Shown here piece by piece: positions 56,247 through 64,000 of a DNA stretch of 64,000 nucleotides; within the stretch, counting starts at the first letter, position 1; each line of letters starts with the position of its first letter. Position numbers and translations under genes: made by a program. This DNA comes from CAKZQX01 sp034435975 (GTDB taxonomy: Bacteria > Chloroflexota > Chloroflexia > Chloroflexales > Chloroflexaceae): assembly GCA_034435975.1 (NCBI GenBank), contig DAOTWD010000042.1, positions 1-64,000 of the forward strand. Reading direction: 5' to 3'. The notes under the pieces were generated by a model. It ran no database searches. It saw only the letters and a program-made list of their open reading frames with translations, and was not told the origin of the DNA.

Positions 56247-56939
56247 TCAGAACCCCAACCCACGCTCGCGCATACTCACGTAACAGCCATGACCGATCAC
56301 CAGATGATCCAGCACATCAATATCCAGCAGTTGCCCGGCCTCGACAACCTGACGTGTTACGAGCACATCTTCAGGCGACGGCGTCGGATCGCCACTCGGA
56401 TGGTTATGCACAATAATCAGCGCCGCGCTGTTGAGCTTAATTGCCTCTTTAAAAACTTCGCCAACACGTACCGGCGAGGCATTCAGACTGCCAATATAGA
56501 CCGTCTGGATCTTTTGTACGCGATTTTTGGTATCAACACAGATCACGCGCAATTGTTCCTGATCAAGATGACTCATTTCCACCTGCATCAATTTCGCTAC
56601 ATCTGATGGTGATTTGATCTGAAAGCGTTCTTCATAGCTCATCAACGCTAAACGACGACCAATTTCCAGAGCCGATTTGAGCTGGGCGGTTTTGGCCTCC
56701 CCCATACCATGCCAGTTCTGCAAATCTTGAAAGCTGGTACGTTGCAGTCCACGCCAACCATTATACTCGCGCAGCAATTGTTGCGAGAGTTGTACCACAT
56801 TTGATCCCGACACTCCGACTCGCAGCAAAATAGCCAGCAATTCGGCATCAGACAGAGCTTCCGGACCATAATCGCGCAACCGCTCACGGGGTTTTTCATG
56901 ATCAGGCATATCACTGATACGCAGGTTGTATTCGGCCAT
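56247..56939 (-). CDS. radC: RadC-family JAB-domain protein
   Basis: A 230-residue protein. After a helix-hairpin-helix-type N-terminal part (PRERLRDYGPEALSDAELLAI and GMGEAKTAQL), the C-terminal JAB/MPN domain has the JAMM metal motif HNHPSGDPTPSPED near residues 175-188. Despite the name, a DNA repair role is not established for the family. The ATG at 56939 has AAGGAG about eight bases upstream; upstream in-frame starts lack one. It stands alone between a repeat and the glycosyltransferase gene. Confidence 0.92.
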   Translation of the reverse strand: MAEYNLRISDMPDHEKPRERLRDYGPEALSDAELLAILLRVGVSGSNVVQLSQQLLREYNGWRGLQRTSFQDLQNWHGMGEAKTAQLKSALEIGRRLALMSYEERFQIKSPSDVAKLMQVEMSHLDQEQLRVICVDTKNRVQKIQTVYIGSLNASPVRVGEVFKEAIKLNSAALIIVHNHPSGDPTPSPEDVLVTRQVVEAGQLLDIDVLDHLVIGHGCYVSMRERGLGF

Positions 56940-57029
56940 ATTCAGGCTCCTTCTGGTATACGTAGCGAGAGAACGACCTGACACGCTACGTCGCTATTAT
57001 ACCGCTACAAGTACTACCGTTGATCGGCG

Positions 57030-58223
57030 CTACCAGTTAGGCTTCTGATTATGCACAATTTTGCCCATAGCGATCAACACCTGCTCCAGCTCGGTGCAGT
57101 GGCGTTGCCAGGAATAATGCGCAACCACACGGGCGCGGGCACGAGCACCCATAGCCCGCGCTGCCGGCTGGTCTTCCAACACACGCCGTATGGCCTGCGC
57201 CAGATCCGCAACGTCACCTTCCTGAAACAGGGTACCCTCCACTCCCTCACGGATGATAGTGTTGAGCGGTGGGAGATCAGTCGTGACAACTGGCAGACCC
57301 GCCGCCATATATTCATAAATTTTGAGTGGCGACCAGAAAAAGCCAGCGGCCTGTAACGCAGGATGCGCCCTGGTTACAAATGGCGCAACGCCCACCGCAG
57401 CCTGATGCAGTTCAGCAGGTACCCGTTCATAGTCTATCGCGCCTGTAAACCGGAAGTGTCCCGGCCATGCGGCAGCATAACGCTCGGCTGCTGGCCGTTC
57501 AGGGCCATCACCGATCAGCGTAAACCGATAATCATAGCCTTGCTCTAGCAGCAACACGGCCGCCCGCACAAAATCTACCACGCCATGCCAGGCACGGAAG
57601 CTGCCCAGAAAAAGCGCCGTCGGCGGCTGATCATTACCAGATTTCCGCTCCTGGTCAAGCGGAGTGAAGCGGGCCACATCTGCCCCCCATGGCAACTCGA
57701 TGATTTTTGTGCGTGGTATTTCAGCCGGTACGGTTGTGTGTAGCGGTGTTACAATCCGCGTGGCCCAGCGACACTGCGTCAATGCCCAGCGCTGCAATGG
57801 CCCCCCCAGCCGATCATCCAGCCAGCGCTTAAAAACGGCTGGCGGATCGATGATCAGCGCGTTAACCTCCAGTAAACAGGGAATACCCAGCCGCCGGGCT
57901 GCCCACACCCCCGCTCCAGCGAAATTGTAATAGCGCTCGATGATCACGTCCGGGCGTATGGCCTGCGCCAGACGCAGGATCGGCCATGCGCCCAGGAGCG
58001 CCAGACCTTTTGGCACGTCCTGGTAGTGTAGATAAAAGCCATTGCCTGACAACGAGATAAGACGGCTAAAAGGGGCCAGACCCTGCCATCCTGGTCGCCC
58101 TGTTGCCACCAGGTGTACAGTGTGACCGCGCTGCGCCAGACCACGCGCCACCTCGCGGGTATGTGTCGATCCCCCCAGTGTGCCAGGCACCGGGATACCG
58201 CTGGCGATATAGAGGATGTTCAT
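57030..58223 (-). CDS. Family 4 glycosyltransferase
   Basis: A 397-residue GT-B fold enzyme transferring a sugar from a nucleotide donor. The N-terminal glycine-rich start GTLGGSTHTREVARGLAQRGH near residues 14-34 forms the acceptor domain. The C-terminal donor domain holds LFLGSFRAWHG near 206 and FWSPLKIYEYMAAGLPV near 293, with the catalytic-loop Glu of the ExxxxxG type. The product is unknown; no polysaccharide cluster surrounds it. The ATG follows AGGAAA at a usable distance. It reads away from the BMP importer genes. Confidence 0.9.
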   Translation of the reverse strand: MNILYIASGIPVPGTLGGSTHTREVARGLAQRGHTVHLVATGRPGWQGLAPFSRLISLSGNGFYLHYQDVPKGLALLGAWPILRLAQAIRPDVIIERYYNFAGAGVWAARRLGIPCLLEVNALIIDPPAVFKRWLDDRLGGPLQRWALTQCRWATRIVTPLHTTVPAEIPRTKIIELPWGADVARFTPLDQERKSGNDQPPTALFLGSFRAWHGVVDFVRAAVLLLEQGYDYRFTLIGDGPERPAAERYAAAWPGHFRFTGAIDYERVPAELHQAAVGVAPFVTRAHPALQAAGFFWSPLKIYEYMAAGLPVVTTDLPPLNTIIREGVEGTLFQEGDVADLAQAIRRVLEDQPAARAMGARARARVVAHYSWQRHCTELEQVLIAMGKIVHNQKPNW

Positions 58224-58792
58224 ACGTCAGGTTTCCTGTGAAAAACACTGATTGCCAGCACATAGTATACACTCATCCCTAATCTCCATACGCGCCAGAG
58301 AGGAATGTGTCAGATAGGGAAGAGGTGCCAGGTGTCCAGGGTAACCAGCCCGTTTACTTCGCATCTGAAGAAGTTGCACGCCTCGCGCTGCACATATCCT
58401 TGCCTCCCGTCTCGTCGTACCGCACACCGCACGATCGCTTTGCGCTTACTGCTTCGAAGCCCATAGGCGCAGCAGCGGGGTGCCGCATCATTTGTCCACC
58501 GGTTTCCGTTTGCTGCTGCTACGCCTCTACTTCTTCACGCCTCCCCGTTTGACATTCGTGGCCCCTTCAGCTATACTGCTGCTTATACCCACTTAATACA
58601 ACCTTAATCTATAATACCGAATGCGTTCCCAGCCGGGAGCGTGTATTCTTTGTTTCACGAAACACATGGTCAATGCATCGCCGGTTTGACACGGATGTCG
58701 ACGCTCATCGTCCATCCGTGTCTTCGTGTGTTTTGGGCCTGGTTGCCCAGAATATTCGCCGAACGAATGTCCAGGTATTATGAGGAGAACCG
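58224..58792. other. Intergenic divergent region
   Basis: About 570 bases between divergent genes, so it holds both promoters. The stretch at 58463-58492 (AGGCGCAGCAGCGGGGTGCC and following) is the inverse of one at 38302-38330 and also recalls 38267-38280. No gene is seen. Confidence 0.45.
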
Positions 58793-60145
58793 ATGAAACG
58801 TGTAGCCACCTTCTGGATCGTTAGCATGCTGGTACTTATTGGCTTTCTATTGACCGCCTGTGCTGGCGTGCCAGTCGCCGAAGCACCGAGTACAACGCCT
58901 GAGCCAATCGATGTAACCCCGACTACTATTCAAACTGATACAACCGATACAAATGATCACGCTGATCAACCAGATGCCCCTGCTCCCGTTGCAACCGACG
59001 AATCAGAACCGGCAGAAAGCGATACGATCGCAACCGATGCAGAGTTTGTTTTTGGTATGGTACTCGTTGGCCCGATCAACGATGCTGGCTGGAGCCAGGC
59101 ACACTACGAAGGCGCACTCTATGCTCAGAAGCGCGTAGCCCACACTCGCTTTATCTATGTTGACAAGGTGAATCCAGCTGACCGCCCCAATATCACGGTT
59201 GAGCAGGTCGTAGATGATCTGGTCGAGCAGGGCGCACAGTTTATTATTACTAACTCCGACGACTTCAAGGATGGTACGCGTCAGTCTGCCCTGGCGCATC
59301 CCGATGTCAATTTCCTGCATATTTCGGGTGATGATGTATTGACTGGCCTGGCACCCGATAATCTGGGCAACCTGATGGGTCGTATGGAATATGGCAAAAT
59401 GATAGCCGGTTGTGCTGCCGCCCTGCAAACGCAGACCGGGCGCCTGTCCTATCTTGGCCCGCTGATCAACGACGAGACACGCCGACTGGTCAACGCGGCC
59501 TATCTTGGCGCACGCTACTGTTGGGATAATCTGCGTGAGGAACGTCCGGCCGATGAGTTAGCCTTTGAGGTCACATGGATTGGCTTCTGGTTCAACATTC
59601 CCGGTGTTACGCTTGACCCGACCCAGGTTGCCAACGATTTCATCAATGGCGGTAGTGATGTCATTCTGTCAGGAATTGACACTACCGAGGCGCTGATCGA
59701 GGCAAACAAAGCTACACTGGCCGGTAATCCCGTGTTTGCCGTACCCTATGACTTTGAGGGTGCCTGTAGCCAGGCGGAGGAGGTATGCCTGGGCGTCCCA
59801 TATTTTCATTGGGGGCCAGACTATGCCCGCGAAATCGAAGCTGCTCGTACTGGCACCTGGAAACCACGATGGGAGTGGGTTGGCCCGGATTGGAACGACA
59901 TCAACAACCCTGATACGAGCGCCATCGGGTTTCATAAGGGGCAGGGCTTGACGGCTGAAAATGCGGCATTGCTCGATACCTTTATTGCAGGTCTAGCTGA
60001 TGGCAGCATCAATCTCTTCGTCGGTCCGCTCAACTTTCAGGACGGGAGTGTCTTTCTGGAGGACGGCGAGCAAGCCAGCGATGAGCAGATCTGGTATATG
60101 CCGCAGCTACTGGAGGGCATTGTTGGCCAGAGTGCAGCCGAGTAG
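58793..60145 (+). CDS. BMP-family nucleoside-binding lipoprotein
   Basis: A 450-residue lipoprotein that delivers a nucleoside-type ligand to an ABC importer. The signal peptide ends in the lipobox LLTAC at about residue 23. A low-complexity Thr/Asp/Pro linker (about 30-85) precedes the BMP domain, which begins FVFGMVLVGPINDAGWSQAH. The aromatic-rich late part with YDFEGAC and YFHWGPDY may line the ligand site. Its length exceeds the usual 350 because of the linker and extra Cys-containing loops. GAGGAGA stands about six bases before the ATG. It starts an operon of importer genes. Confidence 0.88.
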   Translation: MKRVATFWIVSMLVLIGFLLTACAGVPVAEAPSTTPEPIDVTPTTIQTDTTDTNDHADQPDAPAPVATDESEPAESDTIATDAEFVFGMVLVGPINDAGWSQAHYEGALYAQKRVAHTRFIYVDKVNPADRPNITVEQVVDDLVEQGAQFIITNSDDFKDGTRQSALAHPDVNFLHISGDDVLTGLAPDNLGNLMGRMEYGKMIAGCAAALQTQTGRLSYLGPLINDETRRLVNAAYLGARYCWDNLREERPADELAFEVTWIGFWFNIPGVTLDPTQVANDFINGGSDVILSGIDTTEALIEANKATLAGNPVFAVPYDFEGACSQAEEVCLGVPYFHWGPDYAREIEAARTGTWKPRWEWVGPDWNDINNPDTSAIGFHKGQGLTAENAALLDTFIAGLADGSINLFVGPLNFQDGSVFLEDGEQASDEQIWYMPQLLEGIVGQSAAE

Positions 60146-60256
60146 TATCATGATAGGGTTGCTATACCCGAAGGGGTAGGTTTGTGCCGGCTGGCAGCGG
60201 ATCCGTTGTACTCCATCGCCTGTAACCTGCTCGCTGCCAATATAAACCTGAATTTT

Positions 60257-61753
60257 ATGCATATTCGTGTTCACAATCTGACGAAAACCTTTGGCACCTT
60301 CCGCGCAAATGATAGTATCTCCCTGGAATTTGCTGCCGGGCACATCCACGGCGTACTCGGTGAGAATGGTGCGGGCAAGAGTACCCTGATGAAACTGCTG
60401 GCCGGCTTTCTGCGCTGTGACGCGGGCGAGATCTGGCTTGATGGCAAACCGGTATCGCTCAATAGTCCCGCTGACGCCCTACGTGCTGGAATTGGTATGA
60501 TCCATCAAGATCCCCTGGACATACCGGCATTCACGGCACTCGAAAACTTCTTCTGCGCCAGTTCACCGACCATACTACCCAACCTGAAAGTAGCACAGCG
60601 CAAACTTATCGATCTCGCTGAACAACTCGGCTTTCCGGTTCAACCTGACATGCCCGTCCGTAACATGACGGTAGGACAGCGCCAGCAACTCGAGATCATG
60701 CGTCTGCTGGTCGGTGGTGCGCGAGCACTGATTCTTGATGAACCAACGACGGGCATAAGTGGTGCACAGGCTGCGGCTCTGTTTGCGGCCCTGCGTCGCC
60801 TGGCCGAAGATGGAAAGACCGTGCTGTTTGTCTCTCACAAGCTGCATGAAATAGATCAAATCTGCCATACTATCAGCGTGTTGCGCAACGGACGGGTGGT
60901 GGGTGAAGGGCAGTTGCATATGCCCCAGCCACGATCTCGCCTGGTGGCGATGATGTTTGGCCAACCAGTGGAGGCCGAGCAACCCATGCCTGCCTCTCCT
61001 GCACCAGCAGACACCGATCAGCCACCAGTCTGGCGGTTGGAGCAGGTAACGCTGCGTGAAGGTGCGCTCACTCTGCACAATCTGAATCTCACGATACATG
61101 CGGGACGTGTACTCGGCCTGGCCGGGTTAGACGGTAGCGGGCAGCAACTGCTCTTACGCCTCTTGTCAGGACGTATGCGCCCGCTTACCGGAAGAGTTTT
61201 TCTCCAGCACCAGGACATGAGTCATACATCCGCTGCTGCATTTCGGCAGGCTGGCATACACTATCTGCCTGCTGATCGACTGACCGAGGGCCTGATCGGT
61301 GCCTTTTCACTGGCCGATCATGCGGCACTTTTGCAACCAGACTTTCTCCTTAACCAGCGGGCAGCCCGGGCTACCGCTCAGGCCGCGATCAACCGCTATC
61401 AGATCAAGGCTTCTCCTGATACACCGCTCGCCGCCCTTTCTGGGGGGAATCAGCAGCGAGCGATGCTGGCATTGTTACCGCAGTATTGCACAGGGCTGCT
61501 GCTGGAACAGCCCACTCGCGGCCTGGATGTAGCCTCGGCACGTGCTATCTGGCAGCAGTTGCTCGCCCGCCGCAGTGCAGGAACTGCTCTGGTATTTGCT
61601 TCATCTGACCTGGACGAATTGCTTGAATACAGCGACATGCTTCTGGTCTTCTATGGTGGGCGCGTTTCTCCCCCTCTTGATCGCAGCGTCTGCAACGCAG
61701 CCCGCCTGGCTGAGATGGTCGGCGGTATGGGATTCGAGGTAACAGATGATTAG
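60257..61753 (+). CDS. Nucleoside ABC transporter ATPase (two fused domains)
   Basis: A 498-residue ATPase of the RbsA/NupO type with two nucleotide-binding domains in one chain. Domain 1 has Walker A GENGAGKST near residue 36, signature VGQRQQLEI near 137 and Walker B LILDEPTTG near 158. Domain 2 has the degenerate Walker A GLDGSGQQ near 292 and signature LSGGNQQRAM near 395. The degenerate second site is normal for this class. Its stop overlaps the start of the permease gene by eight bases. No strong ribosome site precedes the ATG at 60257. Confidence 0.9.
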   Translation: MHIRVHNLTKTFGTFRANDSISLEFAAGHIHGVLGENGAGKSTLMKLLAGFLRCDAGEIWLDGKPVSLNSPADALRAGIGMIHQDPLDIPAFTALENFFCASSPTILPNLKVAQRKLIDLAEQLGFPVQPDMPVRNMTVGQRQQLEIMRLLVGGARALILDEPTTGISGAQAAALFAALRRLAEDGKTVLFVSHKLHEIDQICHTISVLRNGRVVGEGQLHMPQPRSRLVAMMFGQPVEAEQPMPASPAPADTDQPPVWRLEQVTLREGALTLHNLNLTIHAGRVLGLAGLDGSGQQLLLRLLSGRMRPLTGRVFLQHQDMSHTSAAAFRQAGIHYLPADRLTEGLIGAFSLADHAALLQPDFLLNQRAARATAQAAINRYQIKASPDTPLAALSGGNQQRAMLALLPQYCTGLLLEQPTRGLDVASARAIWQQLLARRSAGTALVFASSDLDELLEYSDMLLVFYGGRVSPPLDRSVCNAARLAEMVGGMGFEVTDD

Positions 61754-62978
61754 CTCTGAGTCAGGCAACCACGAGCATGAACATTGGCCCCAGAGACTGC
61801 TACCCTCTATGGCTGGATGGCGAATCCAGCCTATTGGTTCAACGTTCGCTGCCATACTGATGACGCTGATAGGCGCGCTTCTCTTTACCACGCTTGTGTT
61901 GATCACCACCGGTGTATCACCGTTGGCCGCCTTTCGACTGATAGTGCTGGATGCTTTCAGTTCACCAATTAAGCGTGCAGACACGATAATGTTAGCTACG
62001 CCATTGCTACTGTGCACCGCTGGCCTGACCCTGACCTTTTCCGCTGGCCTGTACAACCTGGGCATTGAAGGGCAGATGGTGCTCGGTGCGGTATGTGCGA
62101 TGATTCCCCTACGCCTGCTGCCAGACCTGCCGCCGCCGCTGCTGTGGACGCTGGCTATCACGATTGGGGCACTCGGTGGCGGGCTGTGGGCGTTGTTCGC
62201 GGCACTGCTGAAACTGTATGGGCACATCAGCGAGATATTTGCCGGCCTGGGTCTCAACTTTCTGGCAACGGGCATAACTCTCTACCTGATCTTTGGCCCC
62301 TGGAAACGGCCAGGAACGGCGTCTATGTCAGGAACGCAACCGCTACCAGCCGAGTTGTGGTTGCCTCGACTGGAGGGCCTGCGTCTGGCACCGCTGGCAC
62401 CCATCATTGCATTGCTGGCACTGGCTCTGGTCTGGTTTGCATTAAAATATACACACTGGGGGCTTACCGTGAAGGCGGTCGGTATCAATCCAGTTGCCGC
62501 TATGCGCCTGGGCGTTCCAGTTCACCGCCGCCTGATCGAGACGCTGGTGGGCTGCGGGATGCTGGCGGGCATTGCTGGCACGTTACAGGTACTGGCTGTT
62601 TTTCATGCACTCGTTCCAAATATTTCGAGCGGTCTGGGCTTCCTGGCCTTACTGATCGTCTTACTGGTACAGGCACGTCCAGTGTGGGTGCTACCGGTCG
62701 TACTGGTATTTGCCAGCTTCAGCATTGGCAGCATTCGGCTCCCACTGGCATTGAGTATCGACAGCAGCATCAGTGGGGTATTGCAAGGAGCACTGGTGCT
62801 GTTTGCCCTCGTCGCCCGCAGCCTGATCAAGGCACGAGGTGTCTTTAGAGAACAGGGGACAGGGGACAGGGGACAGATGTGTGCTGTTTACCAACATTGT
62901 GCATGTGGTTCCTGCCATCGTGAACGTGGGGTTTACCGCACGATGATACCACAAAATGGTCGTTCACGATGTCGGTAA
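61746..62978 (+). CDS. Nucleoside ABC transporter permease 1
   Basis: A 410-residue inner-membrane permease with eight or more hydrophobic helices, of the BMP/NupP type. The GLYNLGIEGQMVLGA motif near residue 102 is diagnostic. The helices end at about residue 365 (VARSLIKARG); the following 45 residues are encoded by the inverted repeat element at 62849-63036 and are rich in Cys, His, Arg and Gly, so the native C-terminus was probably replaced. The ATG overlaps the ATPase gene by eight bases, showing coupled translation. Confidence 0.88.
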   Translation: MISSESGNHEHEHWPQRLLPSMAGWRIQPIGSTFAAILMTLIGALLFTTLVLITTGVSPLAAFRLIVLDAFSSPIKRADTIMLATPLLLCTAGLTLTFSAGLYNLGIEGQMVLGAVCAMIPLRLLPDLPPPLLWTLAITIGALGGGLWALFAALLKLYGHISEIFAGLGLNFLATGITLYLIFGPWKRPGTASMSGTQPLPAELWLPRLEGLRLAPLAPIIALLALALVWFALKYTHWGLTVKAVGINPVAAMRLGVPVHRRLIETLVGCGMLAGIAGTLQVLAVFHALVPNISSGLGFLALLIVLLVQARPVWVLPVVLVFASFSIGSIRLPLALSIDSSISGVLQGALVLFALVARSLIKARGVFREQGTGDRGQMCAVYQHCACGSCHRERGVYRTMIPQNGRSRCR

Positions 62979-63036
62979 ACAATACAGATGCGCAGGAGGG
63001 GTGGCTAGGACACCTGTCCCCTGTCCCCTGTTCCCT
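62849..63036. repeat. Foldback repeat element at the permease 3' end
   Basis: An almost 190-base inverted repeat. The outer arms are GAACAGGGGACAGGGGACAG (62850-62869, continuing to 62876) and the inverse CTGTCCCCTGTCCCCTGTT (63014-63032). Inner pairs are TGTTTACC/GGTAAACA (62885-62892 with 62974-62981) and CATCGTGAACG/CGTTCACGATG (62916-62926 with 62961-62971). It supplies the last codons and stop of permease 1. Confidence 0.75.
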
Positions 63037-63130
63037 ATCCGACGTAAGGCGACGACGCGACAAGGCGACAAGGCACGAGACCTCATTTGCGTTAACACAT
63101 TGATACGCTGACCCATTTTTTCGCTCGTCT

Positions 63131-63167
63131 CTTTGCGCCTTTGCTGCTTTGCGTCTTTGCGTTAAAA
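63131..63167. repeat. CGCAAAG-type repeat, inverted copy
   Basis: CTTTGCGCCTTTGCTGCTTT and GCGTCTTTGCGTTAAAAA form one copy, on the minus strand, of the CGCAAAGACGCAAAGG family. GCGACGA and GAGGCGA runs flank it between the two permease genes. Confidence 0.6.
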
Positions 63168-63226
63168 ACGCGGGCGACGACGAGGCGACGAGGCGTGAGG
63201 CGACATAGAAGGCTGATACGAACACA

Positions 63227-64000
63227 ATGCCAACAACACAAACACTCATGATCCTGGCCGCAGTGCTAGCCAGCACGGCCCCGCTGATATTTGCCACTAT
63301 GGGCGAAACCATAAGCGAGCGGGCAGGCGTGATCAATCTCTCGCTGGACGGCACCATGCTGCTAGCAGCTATGGTTGGCTTTGCGGCTGGACTGCATAGC
63401 GGCAGCGTGATCATTGGCTTTATCGCTGCCGCCATAATCGGTATGCTGGTGGCGCTGGTGCTGTGCGTCGTGAGCATCTCGCTCAAACAATCGCAACTGG
63501 CAGTCGGCTTTGTGCTGGCGCTGCTCTGTACCGACCTCTCGTCTTTTCTGGGCAATCCGTATGTACGTGTGCCCGGTGTGGCCGTGCGCTCCATGCCCAT
63601 TCCCTTCCTCAAAGATCTGCCAATCATCGGGCCGTTACTATTCAACCACAACCTGCTCATCTACGCCAGTTTCCTGCTCATCCTGCTCGTGTGGTGGTTT
63701 TTAGCGCACACGCGAGCCGGTCTGGTGTTACGAGCGCTGGGTGAACGGCCAGAAGCGGCGTTTGCACGGGGAGTGAATGTCATCACGCTACGCTATAGGT
63801 ATGTACTACTCGGTGGAGCACTGGTGGGATTGGCCGGTGCGGCCTATTCTCTCGATATTAAGCAAGGGTGGAGTTATCGCCATATCGCTGGATCAGGCTG
63901 GATCGCACTGGCAATTGTCATTTTTGGGGGCTGGAGTCCCTGGCGCATTGCCCTGGGATGTTATCTCTTCGGGCTGTTGCAATCGCTCGCCAGTCGCTCT
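63227..64000 (+). CDS. Nucleoside ABC transporter permease 2 (3' partial)
   Basis: The frame opens at an ATG at 63227 and runs uninterrupted for 258 codons to the window edge, so the C-terminus is missing. It starts MPTTQTLMILAAVLASTAP and carries the family motif ETISERAGVINLSLDGTMLL near residues 27-46, which marks the second permease (NupQ/YufQ type) of BMP importers. At least six hydrophobic helices are visible, and the coupling region GERPEAAFARGVNV is near 175. A repeat-filled 250-base gap separates it from permease 1, unusual because these genes normally overlap. No strong ribosome site is seen. Confidence 0.88.
   Translation, partial: MPTTQTLMILAAVLASTAPLIFATMGETISERAGVINLSLDGTMLLAAMVGFAAGLHSGSVIIGFIAAAIIGMLVALVLCVVSISLKQSQLAVGFVLALLCTDLSSFLGNPYVRVPGVAVRSMPIPFLKDLPIIGPLLFNHNLLIYASFLLILLVWWFLAHTRAGLVLRALGERPEAAFARGVNVITLRYRYVLLGGALVGLAGAAYSLDIKQGWSYRHIAGSGWIALAIVIFGGWSPWRIALGCYLFGLLQSLASRS

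Overview
The window looks like a piece of a Chloroflexota (Chloroflexia-type) chromosome of medium GC. This placement is an inference from gene content and style, not from a search: frequent TTG starts, secreted proteins carrying a Tyr-Leu/Ile-Pro-Leu/Ile motif, paired BatA-like VWA membrane proteins, a golvesin-domain protein, and abundant GA-rich and CGCAAAG-type dispersed repeats. Both window edges cut genes: an ANTAR response regulator at the left and an ABC permease at the right. Region by region: 1-6.2 kb carries signalling genes (ANTAR regulator, a large GAF/GGDEF diguanylate cyclase), a DUF3592 membrane protein and an FMN-binding oxidase-like protein. 6.8-10.6 kb is an RNA cluster on the minus strand, read as tRNA-Ala(CGC), tRNA-Ala(GGC), 23S, 5S, tRNA-fMet, with no 16S gene beside it. 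10.6-17.7 kb begins with a strong divergent promoter and a structured RNA or leader, then holds an arginine biosynthesis cluster (argG, a histidine phosphatase, argJ, argH and a short N-acetylglutamate-synthase-like acetyltransferase) mixed with two RsbR-like STAS proteins. 19-21 kb has a methyltransferase and a secreted CAP-domain protein. 21.5-30.6 kb is the most interesting part. A minus-strand operon encodes the mycofactocin precursor MftA, a mycofactocin-type short-chain dehydrogenase, the MftB chaperone, a DUF4242 protein and a Gfo/Idh/MocA oxidoreductase. Divergent from it is a plus-strand operon of an iron-containing alcohol dehydrogenase, a GAF histidine kinase, a NarL-type regulator and a MoaD-like sulfur carrier, and facing that is a tungsten-type aldehyde:ferredoxin oxidoreductase. 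The maturation genes mftC-mftF are not in the window. 31-33.2 kb is dnaA with a probable oriC of DnaA boxes, followed by scpB. 34.5-39.2 kb supplies tungsten or molybdenum: moeA, a ModE-like one-domain regulator and TupABC-type tungstate transport, with a palindromic candidate operator just after the tupA promoter. 39.5-58.2 kb holds MarR, a cell-wall SH3/NlpC protein, a sugar nucleotidyltransferase, a secreted glycoside hydrolase coupled to PolX, golvesin and DUF3048 secreted proteins, two large VWA membrane proteins, RadC and a glycosyltransferase. 58.8-64 kb is a BMP-type nucleoside ABC importer (lipoprotein, fused ATPase, two permeases). How the genes work together (inference): the mycofactocin SDR and the iron alcohol dehydrogenase would oxidise alcohols to aldehydes with tightly bound nicotinamide re-oxidised through mycofactocin. 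The aldehyde would be oxidised to acid by the tungsten enzyme, whose metal is imported by TupABC, inserted by MoeA, and carried on a pterin whose sulfur comes from the MoaD-like protein; the kinase/regulator pair would sense substrate. Several small repeat families with inverted ends are scattered between genes, and one of them forms the 3' end of a permease gene.
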